Assembly: GCA_031761425.1 (NCBI GenBank) | Contig: JARFXV010000858.1 | Location: 1,069,501-1,133,500 of the forward strand | Direction of reading: 5' to 3' | From: Cosmopolites sordidus | Taxonomy: Eukaryota; Arthropoda; Insecta; Coleoptera; Curculionidae | DNA length: 64,000 bases | Part shown: positions 1 through 12,800 of the stretch, piece by piece | How the letters are laid out: each line of letters opens with the position of its first letter | Numbering within the stretch: the stretch's first letter is position 1 | Made by a program: the position numbers and the translations under genes | The notes under the pieces: model-generated | What the model was told of the DNA's origin: nothing | Database searches by the model: none | What the model saw: only the letters and a program-made list of their open reading frames with translations

Positions 1-307
1 TATTTATTGGATCTCAAATAAGGAAGCTTCCAGGCGATTTCTGCTTTCAAGAAAAATTAAATAAAAAGGAATTTGCAGCTTGGAAGTGTTTTGTAAGTAT
101 AGAGAAAAAATTTCTGGGCAACAAGAAAAATGAAAACTATAAAAACCTCATAGATAAATTATTGAAAGCTTATGAACTACTAAGTTGTCGCATGTCCTTC
201 AAAAAGCATATTTTACAATGCTATGAACTTTTTCTGGAAAATTTGGGTGCAGTTAGCGAACATACACCTATTTTCATAAATATTACCTCAAAAATGTTTA
301 AATTTGT
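1..307 (+). pseudogene. Truncated repeat-derived ORF of a family common in arthropod genomes
   Basis: Frame 3 is open from the window edge to about 307 and reads GSQIRKLPGDFCF, then AAWKCFVSIEKKFLGNKK, then SCRMSFKKH and ENLGAVSEH. These blocks resemble the C-terminal part of a large uncharacterised, transposon-like protein family seen in many copies in arthropods (blocks of the type DGPQIRKL, FLGNHK, LGCNMSIK, ENLGAFSDEQ). The 5' part lies outside the window. The reading is cut where the terminal repeat of the next transposon starts. Family recognition is from memory and the function is unknown. Confidence 0.4.
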
Positions 308-789
308 TGATGTACAATGTGCCCAGGATAAGGAATTACCACCCCCTTAAAATTTGTATTTCTGGACCAATTTTTATAAACTTTTTTGTTGGATAGATCT
401 CGGAAAAGGGTATTAAGTAAGTGCATCACATTTTTTTTGCTAATATCATGGCTAACTACGTAAACTTTTAGGGCTCCCATTTTTAACAAGTACTATTAGG
501 GCTTCTTTTAGAGTGAAACTAACAACGTATCCTTGACCAGCACCACCTTAAACCAAAATGTACCGATTTTCATAGTTCTAAATTACTGGGTGTCCTTGAT
601 ATTATTTTATGATATTTTTACAATAATAATTAATAATTAATATTTTTTCTAATACTTACACACTATTTTTCAACAAAAAACTTGCTTTATTTACAGGTCG
701 ATCTAAACTGGCATTATAAAACTTAAATACTAGACATTTCTATCATTCCGCCATTTTCTATCAAGCACTTTTCAATATGTCATCGGGTA

Positions 790-1680
790 TTGTTCACTAT
801 TGATTCACTATGCTCCGGCAAGCCCGCCTAATACGATCACAAAGATCGTCTCGAGTTTGGAACCTCGAAACAAAAACTTTATTTGTAATTGTTCCCCAGA
901 GAAAAAATCAAGATGCGTGAGGTCCGGGGATCTCGGTGGCCAGTTAATTGCAGGACTGTTTCACTCAATCCAACGATTTGGAAAATCATTATTTAACCAG
1001 TTTCTTACGTTAATTGCATGATTAATGGGTGCTTCGTCAAATTGTAAGTGTAAATTGTACCGATAATTAAAAGACAATGCATCAATTTCATCTTCAAACT
1101 CATTTTGTAAAAATCTAGAAAATCTAACTGCATTCAAATTTTCATAAAAAAAATATGGTCCAATAATAATGTCATTTAAAATACCGCACCAAACGTTCAC
1201 CTTAGTAGAATATTGTCTCTCTCTCTTCTTTATGTACGAATACTATATAGATACAGTACTATATGGATCTTCTATGTACATAAACAGTATTCCATTCATT
1301 TTTCAGTGTCGCCAACTTCAAGTGTTGGTTGTCAACACTTGTCAACACAACTCAAAGGTTTCCTGTTATTTTTCTCCAACCAGAACCAGATAATGCTTTT
1401 CGGAATATTTAAAATTCTACTAGCGTCCCTACGCTTGAGAGTGGATTCTCTTTAAAATAATCAAGAATTAATTGAGTTGCTCGAAATGCACGAGAACGAC
1501 GCTGACTAGGAAGTTTATTAAGAGTTCCGTTTTTATCAAAATATTGTTTTATGCAAGAAACTGTATATGTCTTCGATTAAATTCTTTTGCTGCTTCACGA
1601 AAAGTTCGCGTGCCATCACCAACTAATCTTATAATTTCTACTTTTTCTTCTAAAGAATAAATCTTTATTGCCGTTTGAAA
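790..1680 (-). pseudogene. Degenerate transposase inside the long-TIR element
   Basis: Minus-strand frames give, in order, an N-terminal helix-turn-helix-like part (EIIRLVGDGTRTFREAAKEF), a middle block (VWCGILNDIIIGPYFFYENL), then LHLQFDEAPINHAINVRNWL, and after a frameshift a stretch corresponding to the usual WPPRSPDL...LDFFLWG block. This order is typical of an insect DDE transposase family in which a QFDGAPPH-like block carries the second catalytic Asp. Stops and frameshifts break the frame, so it is not functional. The catalytic Asp appears as FDEAP. Confidence 0.5.
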
Positions 1681-1790
1681 TCACTATAATACAAATCAAT
1701 CAAAGTGACATTTGTTAATTAGTTTACAATTTTTGATTTCCATGCCATAATTAGTTTTAATAACAGAAAGTACATGTAATTATTAGAAAA

Positions 1791-1905
<115 letters not shown>

Positions 1906-2149
1906 TAATATCTGGGACACCCAGTAATTTAGAACCATAAAAATTGGTTTGGTTTAAGGTGGTGCATGTCAAAAATCCGTTGTTTGTTTTTATCTTGAAA
2001 ATTGAAGCCATAAAAGTTGACGCAGTTGGCTTTCGTAATACCGTTTTCCGAGATCTATCCATTAAAAGAAAGTTTATAAAAATCAGTCCAGAAATAAAAA
2101 TTTTAAGGGGGTGGTAAGTCTTTATCCTGGACACACTGTGTGTTATAAA

Positions 2150-2575
2150 ACCTGTGCTATGGTATAGACAGCGAAACATTGCAGTGGACATTAACTCGAG
2201 CATCCAAAGAATCCTGGGACATGTGAGGGAAGACTCGATCTGGGGAATTCGATGCAATAGAGAATTGTATGTCATCCTCGATAATATAGAAGTGTCGATT
2301 CTCATATAATTCAAGATGCCACAATGGGCTGATCATGTAGAGCAGATGGGCAGGAAGAATTCCCAAACGCACACTAAAGGGGAAAGTCAATGGATATAGT
2401 CCAGTTGGAAAACCAGGGAAGCGCTAGAGGGAGGATTCTATCGACGTACTGCTATGATTTTCAAACTGGTGGACGCGGACACTGAACCGAGAAGCGTGGA
2501 GGCACAGTATACAGGAGGGCAAGGCCCAATTTGGGGTGTAGCGCCATCGTAATTAAGATGATTTTATTTAATTAA
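2150..2575 (+). mobile_element. 3' end of a non-LTR retrotransposon (LINE)
   Basis: Broken plus-strand frames read PQWADHVEQMGRK, then SSWKTREALE, and finish GPIWGVAPS before an AT-rich tail. This follows the usual C-terminus of insect endonuclease/reverse-transcriptase LINEs (WAGHV.RM..., VGKPR.RW.D, A...GV..). It is 5'-truncated, frameshifted and not functional. Confidence 0.5.
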
Positions 2576-2989
2576 TTATAAGAATATTTTTACTTAATGA
2601 TAATTCAATAATCAAATATTTGCACGAACAAAAAAATCCAACTATAACCATCTATTGTAAAAATTTCCTGGGCAACCCTGTAGTGAAATTAATTCAATAG
2701 TACTTTTAATAAATTGAGATAATACTCGCAATGGCATAATGTAAAACTTATTTGCGGAATGTGTCTAAAATAATGTCGCTATGCGTACGAATCACTGTAA
2801 CCTTCGCTTGCGACCAGACATTACTCTTTAATTGTACGAGTAGCTCAAATATTTGAATTTATAATATTCTATTTTTTCTAAGTAGAAATGTCCATGATTG
2901 TATTTCCTTGAAATGCACAATACAATCAGTATACGAGGATGGGATGAAAAGTAAAATAGTTTTCCTATCCAGTATGAATCCGGTACGAA

Positions 2990-5095
2990 TGCACCAGTGA
3001 TTGCATGTCTGAAAAGTAGCTTTCTTTCCAGTATCGCTCCATCAATTTCTAGCCGATATGACGTACTGCTTTTCTTGTTCATTCAAAGGAAGAACGCGAG
3101 TGAAAACCGTCGTGTACATATGGAAACTTATGGTGACAATGTCCCAACGCAAAACGCTTGTGGACATTTTTTTAGACTATTCAAAAGCGATGATTTCGAC
3201 TTGAAAGATAAAGAATGCCCAGGTCAACCTAAAACAACTGAAGATGCTGACTTGCAAGCATTGTAGGATGTAGACGATATGCAAACTTAACAATAAATGG
3301 CAGAGATTAAATATTGAATAACGATCCGAATATAAGTTTAAAAATTATTGTCGGAAATGCGAGGGCGGTCCAAGTTGCTCAACGTGCCCCACTAGTGGGG
3401 CTAGTTGAGCATGGGTATGGGGCTAGTCGAGCAATGGCTAAAATGGACTTGATGGCTGTATAGAATGATCTGAATACAAAATAATTGTAATCAACAAACA
3501 AATATTTATTTATTAAGATTATTACATACTCATATTTTTTTTTTCCTTTATTTTTATTTTTCCAGAGATATAATCTCTGGAAAAATAAAATTAAAATCAA
3601 ACAAAGTTAAATCTTTCCAATCTTTGGATTATTATTACACTTTTTATATTTAAAATTATATATTTAAGCAGTAACTAATTATGAGATCAAGAATATTGCT
3701 AGATGATAAGTAATCACAAATTATTAATCATCTTTGTCTCTATCACAATTAATACAAACAAGTCATCCTGTTGATAATAAATTGTTTGGCTGCAGCATTT
3801 ACACTCATGTTTTCCTCGCTTACAGCTTTTGCTGCATCACTGAATTGTTGACTAGTAGCTAAACCTTTTGAGGTATTTCTTTTATACGTATGCATCCTAA
3901 AATCTAATAATAATCATTAATACAATTATCAATATAAGTAATTTTAATTAGTAAACTTTGTGTGGAATCATCACATACACAAATTAATTGATGGTTATTA
4001 ATTTATTAAAGAAAAATTTGATTTTCTTCAATGAACATCTAATGGGGCAAGTTGAGCAAGCATTGAACGCGCGTTGCTCCACTAACCCCAGTTGAGACAA
4101 CAAAATAAAAATTAGGTTATAAAAAAATCATAAGAGTTAAAAATAAATTACCATCTATAATCGAAAGAACAATAATTAAGTAATCTATACATACTTACGT
4201 GGTCCTTATTAAGTGTTTTAATAAGAGTATAGTAGAAAAATGATGATGACCTGTAATATTTTTTACGCTGAAAAAAACAAAGCGTTCCCTTATTTTATCG
4301 GAGCACCGGACAGCAATTAACAGTAGCCCTATGTATTCCCCTTCCATAACCCCTGCTTTTCGCCATTTACCCTTTTGTTGTAGATTGCTTAGTTTTTGAG
4401 ATATTTCGATTGCACAACTTGCCCCTATGATCAACTAGCCCCGCTCTACCCTATCACACCAGCTGAACGACAGACAGATGGAAAGACGAAATAAGATGTG
4501 GGAAGTTTTGCTTTCTCGACATGAAAAAATTACTTTTTTACATCGGATCGTAACTGGAGACGAAAAATTGATCTATTTCGAGAACCCAAAACTCCGAAAA
4601 TCGTTTGTTGATCCAGGACAACCATCAACATCGACAGCAAGATCGAGTAGCTTTGGAAGGAACTCAATGCTGTGCATTTGGTGGGATCAAAAGGGGGTCG
4701 TATACCATAAACTTCTGAAACCAGGTGATAAAGTTAATACCATTCACTATCGCCAACAAATGATTAATTTGAACCATGCATTGATCGAAAAGCGACCAGA
4801 ATAAGCTACAAGACTTGGAAAAAATGATTTTGCAGCACGACAACGTCCCATCACACGCAGCGAAAGAGATCAGACACTATTTCTACACTTGGTTGGGAAC
4901 TTTTGCTCCACCCGCACTACTCACCAGACTTGTCCCCTTCCGACTATTACTTATTTTCATCGATGTCTCAAGCACTTTCCATGGACCACTTCAACAATTA
5001 CGGAGATGTCAGCAAATGACTTAATGACTGAACCATCTCAAAAGACGTATAGTTTTTTCAAATTTTCACACAGAGATGGGAGAAATATGCAGCTA
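2990..5095 (+). mobile_element. Mariner transposon (mauritiana/Mos1-like subfamily), split by a later insertion
   Basis: The transposase starts around 3059 (RKNASENRRVHMETYGDNV, KSDDFDLKDKECPGQPK, EDADLQAL). It resumes at about 4450 after an inserted block (LNDRQMERRNKMWEVLLSRH, TGDEKLIYFENPK, VDPGQPSTSTARS, MLCIWWDQKGVV, HDNVPSHA). The first catalytic Asp (TGDEK) and the second (HDN) are visible. Frameshifts follow at about 4803 and 4890, and the last Asp region is scrambled. This family (M1 below) has further copies at about 10228, 18325, 47378, 50216 and 54917. Immobile. Confidence 0.8.
3372..4445 (-). mobile_element. Pogo-like, probably non-autonomous, DNA element inserted in the mariner
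   Basis: The ends look related in inverted orientation: the left end near 3372 reads AGGGCGGTCCAAGTTGCTCA, and the right end read backwards has AGGG...GGGGCTAGTTGATCA. Variants of GGGG(C)AAGTTGAGCA / GGGGCTAGTTGAGCA recur at 3383-3435, 4043-4095 and 4405-4435 on both strands, as subterminal binding repeats often do. The minus strand near 3770-3900 reads TYKRNTSKGLATSQQF then AAKAVSEENMSVNAAAKQF, resembling a pogo/CENP-B psq-type helix-turn-helix. No catalytic domain is left. The superfamily call is tentative. Confidence 0.45.
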
Positions 5096-5466
5096 GTTGA
5101 ACAAGATCTGTGTTCGATCAAAAAAAACGATAAAACAAAACAATATTTTAATTTAAAACAATCAGACTTTCCACTATACCCTCGGATATATGACAATTAC
5201 TTTAAAGTTTATGAAGTTTCTAATTTGAAAAAAAAAACTATTCGTTCAGTTCTTGTAGCTGATGCCGCTGTTAAAATCAATTTTGTCTCGTTTAATGTGA
5301 GTCTATCGGATTTTCGATGACGCAATTTTCTTATTGGATGCGCATATTATGTTGAAATTTACCAATTTCATTTTCGGAAATTAATTCTTCACTCGCTAAA
5401 TTAAGAAATGACACGATCAGATAAGATTTATCTTCGACATTCGACGACGGTCATTTTTGAGAAGAA
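5096..5466. other. Non-coding stretch with no recognisable gene
   Basis: AT-rich sequence between the mariner and the tandem duplication. A short open frame continues from the mariner tail without any recognisable domain. No RNA gene or promoter signal was seen. Confidence 0.5.
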
Positions 5467-7924
5467 ATATGCAGAATAAGCAGGACACACTAAGTTCAAC
5501 CGTGTCAAGGTTCAATTATAGAAAGAGTCCGTCGATTAAGCACAAGAAAAGTACCCCAATGTCTGTTTACATATACTGACTCTTAGGATTAGGATAGGAT
5601 TAGGATGAGGATTATTTCTCTTTGTTTTCGACTGAAAACAGTGGACTACTGAAGCTAAACGTACATTCATAGAAGAAAATTTGCTATAAACGTTTAATTA
5701 ACAATTACGTAAGGACTTTTTACCTAATCTTCCACTGATTGTGCCAACACGGAAAAAAAGAAGTTTTTTTCTGAAATAAAATTAATTTATCCAGAAACAT
5801 ACATAAAGGTTGATTTTTTTAGTGTGTCCAAACTTCCGATATGGCGGATTTTAGTCCAAAAGAATTTTCAAAAATGAATGCCATTGAATGTTATATCACG
5901 TCAAATAAATAGTTTCAAAGCATCTAATTTGGTTGTTGTTTTATTTGAATTTAAACTAAAAAAACCAACCTATATAATTTTATTAAAAAAATCTTTTGTT
6001 AGGTTCGAACAGTTGTATTATTTCAACTATCGAAAAATTCTGATCTATCTCCGAAAACAACCTTTGCTAGTGTGATTTAAATATGTGGATGAACTGTAGT
6101 TTGAATATTTTCAACAGTCTAAAATGAAGAACCTGGAGGAGTTTGATAAGTATCTATTGTTGATTGAAAAAGCTGATCCTAAACAAACCATCCAGGAAGC
6201 CACAAAGCTTAAAACTTTATGGTTCACAATATAACAGTGTTTAAAACAACTGAATAAAGTACGAAGAGAAAGAATGTGGATACCATGTCAACTTTGAGTT
6301 GAAAACAAAATTCAACCTGCCGTAAACAGAGACCTTTTTCCACAAATTATTATTAGATTTTAAAAGTGGATTTTATAAATCAATCCTCATAAAGAAAATC
6401 AATAGTTGACACCTTAATCTAGCCCTAACTACCCAATGTTAGTGTCCTAATCTTTGTAGACTAAACATGGTTTTGATTCAAAAACGTAAGACTAATTAAT
6501 CAACAACATTGTAAGACCTCATAGTGCGAAAATCACCGAAGAAAAAGTCAAAGAGTTAGGGTGGGAAATACTCCCTCATCCTCCGTACTCCCTGATTCTG
6601 CACCGTCAGTATACCATCTTTTCAGATGTAAGAAACATTTTCTGCGTGGAAAAACGTTTCTTACTGCGACAGCTCTCAAAACTGCGGTTGAATAAATATG
6701 CAGAATAAGCAGGACACACTAAGTTCAACCGTGTCAAGGTTCAATTATAGAAAGAGTCCGTCGATTAAGCACAAGAAAAGTATCCCAATGTCTATTTACA
6801 TATACTGACTCTTAGGATTAGGATATGATTAGGATCAGGATTATTTCTCTTTGTTTTCGACTGAAAACAGTGGACTACTGAAGCTAAACGTACATTCATA
6901 GAAGAAAATTTACTATAAACGTTTAATTAACAATTACGTAAGGACTTTTTACCTAATCTTCCACTGATTGTGCCAACACGGAAAAAAAGAAGTTTTTTTC
7001 TGAAATAAAATTAATTTATCCAGAAACATACATAAAGGTTGATTTTTTTAGTGTGTCCAAACTTCCGATATGGCGGATTTTAGTCCAAAAGAATTTTCAA
7101 AAATGAATGCCATTGAATGTTATATCACGTCAAATAAATAGTTTCAAAGCATCTAATTTGGTTGTTGTTTTATTTGAATTTAAACTAAAAAAACCAACCT
7201 ATATAATTTTATTAAAAAAATCTTTTGTTAGGTTCGAACAGTTGTATTATTTCAACTATCGAAAAATTCTGATCTATCTCCGAAAACAACCTTTGCTAGT
7301 GTGATTTAAATATGTGGATGAACTGTATTTTGAATATTTTCAACAGTCTAAAATGAAGGACCTGGAGGAGTTTGATAAGTATCTATTGTTGATTGAAAAA
7401 GCTGATCCTAAACAAACCATCCAGGAAGCCACAAAGCTTAAAACTTTATGGTTCACAATATAACAGTGTTTAAAACAACTGAACAAAGTACGAAGAGAAA
7501 GAATGTGGATACCATGTCAACTTTGAGTTGAAAACAAAATTCAACCTGCCGTAAACAGAGACCTTTTTCCACAAATTATTATTAGATTTTAAAAGTGGAT
7601 TTTATAAATCAATCCTCATAAAGAAAATCAATAGTTGACACCTTAATCTAGCCCTAACTACCCAATGTTAGTGTCCTAATCTTTGTAGACTAAACATGGT
7701 TTTGATTCAAAAACGTAAGACTAATTAATCAACAACATTGTAAGACCTCATAGTGCGAAAATCACCGAAGAAAAAGTCAAAGAGTTAGGGTGGGAAATAC
7801 TCCCTCATCCTCCGTACTCCCTGATTCTGCACCGTCAGTATACCATCTTTTCAGATGTAAGAAACATTTTCTGCGTGGAAAAACGTTTCTTACTGCGACA
7901 GCCCTCAAAACTGCGGTTGAATAA
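5467..7924 (+). repeat. Two-copy tandem duplication, unit 1,229 bp, containing decayed mariner sequence
   Basis: Copy 1 is about 5467-6695 and copy 2 about 6696-7924. Any landmark recurs at an offset of 1,229 bp (for example the open frame starting at 5878 and again at 7107, with identical 65-codon translations). Only a few substitutions separate the copies, for instance near 5612 versus 6841. Each unit contains pieces of a mariner of another subfamily: LLIEKADPKQTIQEATKL near the start of the block, and AKITEEKVKELGWEILPHP-like sequence near its end, all frameshifted. Confidence 0.9.
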
Positions 7925-9289
7925 TATTTTACTTCAAAATTACGCTCATTTTACAAAGAGGTGTTAGAATGTTGGTCAGAGATGAAGGGAAATGATTGTA
8001 TTATAAAGGGTTATCTATTTTGCCCTTCGAAAAGTAACATTAAAAATTGTATTTTCCGAACCACGAAATGTATAACCCTATATTATAGATTAAAACTGAA
8101 TTAACTCTTAGCTAAAATAAAATTTTGTACAGTATCAAAAAACAACATTACTTATTGGTAGCCAAGGCTTAATGTCAAAATTAAAACGATGTACAGATAA
8201 TCATGCGGTCTATAAGTTAATGAAATATGTTTCTACCGTATAATTCGACTATTACGACATTTTAATATCGTGATTGAAAAAAAGCATTTAAACAAAACAA
8301 AATAAAAAATGAATAAGCGTGCAAGATCATTAGTGTTAACTCTTCAGATTAATAACAATATTTTATTTTTTTGTTTTTCAGTAAATATCCTGTTTCTTTA
8401 AAAACATCTAGGCGTGAGTATTTAAATTTAATTAATGAGGTAACTTGTTTTGGTATGGGGTTATTCAAAACGTACTTTGCCGCAGTCATAATACAAAGAT
8501 AGCTCGATATTAATTGAATTCGTGCCATAAAAAGATAGAGGACATTTTCTCGAGCTTAGAGCCCTTGTTCTTCCTTACCACTGCCTTTCATTCTTCTCTA
8601 CTTCCTGAAATTTCGCCATCATCATCTCGTCATCTCAGCGATTACCATTTGGGGTTTGTAAGAAGGACTTCTTCGCAGCACGTTCATTAGGTATGTGTAC
8701 ACTTGTTCAACTTTTGATCGTCAAAATGCATACATCTGTTGAACGGTGAACGAAGAGACCCAGAGGTAGCTCATCGACCCCCACCAATGTTGGGTACTTG
8801 TATTATATCAACTTCTTGATATAATCTGCAAGTTTTTACAATAGTTTACAAATTAAATTTAAAGTAAAGTAAAAATGTCTTATACATGCAGTTTTAAACT
8901 TCTTTAAACTGCGTCCAATGTCAGAAGTAGTCCTGCCAACAGTAGTCAGGAGTTATACAGCCCAACTGCTGGGTTCCCCAATCTCCTGTGCCTCTTACAC
9001 GCAAGTTGGGGGGGGGGGGGGGAGGTCTATATTATACTCCTAGTATTTTTCCAGAATTTACCTAATAGTGAAAATGTGAACTATTAAGGAGGGTTTTTGT
9101 CTAAAGCCGAATTGATAATCTCCTATTATTTCTTCTGTTGGGAGAGACTGCGTTGGATATGTTAGTGGTTGGTTTATTGTTCTAGTCGGTACTTTAAAAT
9201 TACACCAAAACGCAATATCAATTTCAAGAAAGCTTCTCGGTATATTTGGTACTATATGAAGAAAGTTTGGTATCTTCTATGAACTTCCT
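7925..9289. other. AT-rich intergenic DNA without recognised genes
   Basis: The first ~60 bp continue the mariner tail of duplication copy 2. After that I find no coding exon, RNA gene or TE protein on either strand. A run of 15 G residues lies at 9008-9022. A phrase at about 8127 (GTATCAAAAAACAACATTAC) recurs exactly near 49461, so part of the stretch is an unnamed dispersed repeat. Confidence 0.5.
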
Positions 9290-9725
9290 CTTCTTTTTCT
9301 TCTTCCTGTGGGGCTACAGCCCTTTAGGATCCATACGTGATTACTGGGCGAATAAGTGTTTATATATTTTAATTTTCGTATTTCTTTGAATAAATTTCGA
9401 TCGTAGAACAGACTGCAAGGAATAAGTAGTTTTCTTACCGTTCTTTACATGCTTTCTGGTATCTCATCTTGTTGTTTTATTTTAATTTGCTTCCGAGGTG
9501 AGTAAATTCCTTCCTTGAAACTGATAGTCCAGATAAGTCCTCTTTCCAGATTACTTTCCTTTTCTATCACCTTTGTTTTGTTCATGTTTATTTCTGGACA
9601 AGCTCTGTTGGCTTTCACCTTTATTTCATAATATGTATAGGTCTCTTTTAATGATTTTTCCGATCATGGTGACAAGTTTATGTCATCTGTTTCGGTGATC
9701 ACTCTCCCACCCCGTAAGATACACT
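9290..9725 (-). mobile_element. Decayed LINE reverse-transcriptase C-terminal fragment
   Basis: Minus-strand frames contain EINMNKTKVIEKESNLERG, then LFYDRNLFKEIRKLKYINTY and SNHVWILKGCSPT. This is the order expected downstream of the RT palm (N-KTKVM..., then NR.LFK...K...Y.T...P). Frame is broken in several places. It lies just upstream of the Mic19-like gene and could be part of its 5' flank. Confidence 0.4.
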
Positions 9726-9852
9726 CGACATGTCTACTTGACATATGTCAAGAGTTTTTTTTTATTTATAAGGCATAGCAAAAATCAAAATTAGATTAAA
9801 TGGATTCTCGGAATAATGGAAGCTTTAGAGACGCTCTAAAATTTTGATCACC

Positions 9853-12800
9853 ATGGGCAATCTGCTGTTTCCTTGCGCCAGTCAAGAAAAAAAGGAGAGC
9901 GTCATCAATCTGTCAAACAGTTGCATAGAAAGGCTCACCGGAGAGGAAAAACAAGAAAAAGAATGTGAGTAACGAAATTAAAATGGATTTTGCCAAAATG
10001 AGATCTTGAATTTTGCATAGCTGAGAAAATTCCACCCGAAGAAGAACTAAACATACCCGAGGACACTACAGAAAAAGAATGGATGATGAAACTGAAATGT
10101 TTGGACGATGCTCATTCCAACGAGTACGGTTTGACAGTAAATTGTTTCGATGAATTAATAAGACAGGTGGAGAGCCAGATAGAACCTATAAGACCACTGA
10201 TTTGTCCTAACGAAGAGGTATGTTACCAGGCCTGGCGGTTAATAATTCTTAATTTTCTTTAAAAAACACGTTTAATTTGGGAGAAAGGTAAAAAATGGTT
10301 TCACTATTATTATCATCACCATCATCAGCCCGTGTCGATCAACTGCAGGATGAAGGCCTCTTCAGCATGCTTCCAACTTTCACGGTCCTGGGTTTTCCTC
10401 TGCCACTCGGGTCCTATATACTTAACGATGTCAACAGTCCATCGAGCTTTTGGTTTTCTTGGCGGACGTTTGCGATCAAGCGGAATCCACTCCAAGATTG
10501 CACTGGTCCATCTGTCGTCCCATCGCCTCGCTATATGGCCTGCCCATATCTATTTCAATTGCTTCACTCTTCCAATGATGTCACACAATTTCGTTTGTTC
10601 CCTGCTCCATGCGCAGGGCTTTCTGTATCGTCTTGTAATGCCAAGAACACATCTTTCCATTCCCCTCTGTGCTACCCGAAGTTTTTGAATTAATTGCGAT
10701 GTCAGTGTCCAGGTTTCACTTCCGCATGTCATAACGGGTAGGACGCACTGATCGAAGACTGTTTTTCAGGCAAAGTGGGAGTCTAATCTTAAACATTATG
10801 TTGAGTCTGCCAAATGCCTGCCAGCCACATTTAACTCGCCAATCCTTTGCCCAAAATATATAAAGTGGTCCACAATCTTCAAATCCCTTCCTAAAACTGA
10901 AATTCTCCTGGCCTCACCGAATTTATTGAACATAACCTGACTCTTTTTCACGTTTATTTTTATGCCAAATGGTTCGACAGCCCTTTGCAGTTTTGTATGC
11001 GTATTTGCAGCTATTTTGGCTCTTGTGAAAGGAGAATGATATCATCTGGTAACCTAAGATGGTTTAAGTTTGAACCATTGATATTTACGCCATCCTGTTC
11101 CCAATCCAGTTTACGGAATACTTCAAAGCAAGCCGAGAAAAGAATAGGCGATATTGCGTCGCCCTGTCTTACATCTCGTTCAACATTAATTCCCACTTCA
11201 AAATCATCAAGGTGAATTGTCGTTGTAGCTCCATCATATATCGATCCTTGTAGATTTACATATCCAGGTTGTACAGCAGCCTATAGAAAGGCACAACGAA
11301 TACACCATGTCACTGCCTAGCCATGAGGTAGAGCTCTACCCCTGACTAAGCAGAGCATCCGTTATGGCAGTGCTTTTTCGTAGTCGATAACAGTCAGGCA
11401 CAGTGGCATGGTGTATTCGTTGGGCCTTTGTATGGCCTGCCACTTCTGAATCTTGTCTGCTCTCTTCATTGTGCGTCTTTCAGTTTTCTTAGTATTATCT
11501 TAGATATTATCTTGGTGAAAACTTTGTACACCACTGATAGGAGGATTATTGGAGATTGTTCTTTAAATCTTCCTGTGCTCATTTTTTATGTAAAATAATC
11601 ACTTCTGCATTTTTCCATAAGTCAGGTACTTTTTGTTCTTTGAGGCATTTTGAGTATAATTTATATGTATGTATGTATTTATGTAACGTTCGATCACTAG
11701 CTTTTAACATTTCGACAGTTACACTGTCCTTTCCTAGAGCCTAACTGTTTTTCGCTTCTATAGCATTTGTTACTTCCTCCACTAGGATATCTGTCATTTG
11801 TTCTTCCGTGGATATTGTTGTCTTTGATTGATTCTGATCTTCATATGACTGGGAATAAAATTTTCTGACAACCTCTAACATTTGCGTACGCGCCCTGCAC
11901 ACTGTGCCATCCTCACGCATTAAGGCATAAATTTACGTTCTTTTGTTTCTCAGCTTCTGTTTATCCTTGTCAATTCCTTTGTTTTCTTCTAGGTTTTTTT
12001 TGCACTAAGCGCGTGTCCTCTCTGAACTGCTTTCTTATAGTTCTGCAGAGCACAACGTACTCGACCCTGCCAAAAAGACTCCCTACATTTCTCATTGTCT
12101 ATCCTTTTTTCATTGAATCGATGGTCTCACTAGAGATTTTTGTCTGTTTGGGACATTTTTCTTCTGGTAGTATAGAAACAGCCCTTTGAAGCATATTATG
12201 TTTGAAGCATATTTCTTCATATTGAACTGATATTTCCATCTCCTTCGAATCTTACACAGCAAGGCGGTTTTACAAACCATTCTCAAAATCGCTGCCTCTG
12301 TCCAGTAGTTTCCCTGAATCCACTTTGCCCTTCTTTGTCCTTACCATTCTTTCGCGCTCTCTTCAACAATTAATCCTACCTTTTGTTCGTATGATTCGGT
12401 TGTCACTTCCAACATTAAAATTGTTACGTAGGACCGTACAATTGCAAAATATTATTTTATCGTTAGTCATGATGTAATCAATTTCACCTGTGAGTCCAGA
12501 TGGACTTTTCCATGTCCATTTTCTGCTGATATTTTTCTTATAGAACGAATTCATAATATAAAGTTCTTGTCCTTCAGCAAAATTAACCAAAAAATAAGTT
12601 AATTAATTATCTGTCACCTCTATTGTCTTGCTCACCAGTTCCATATGGGCCAGTTACATTTTCACAAGTTCTTTTTGTTCCAATTCTGGCATTAAAAACA
12701 CCCATCCGGATTTTGTATCTACATTTCTCATTGTATAAAAACTGGGCTACATCATCATAAAATTCCTCAATTTCCTCATCCCTATGGTTTATAGTTAAAC

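Noticed and set aside
5878..7304. Two identical 65-codon proteins as possible duplicated genes
   Set aside because: Identity is due to the recent 1,229-bp tandem duplication of non-coding, transposon-derived DNA; no domain, promoter or splice context.
10295..10693. Plus-strand frames of 132 and 118 codons
   Set aside because: Antisense of the LINE tail coding region (SETWTLTSQLIQKL on the minus strand).
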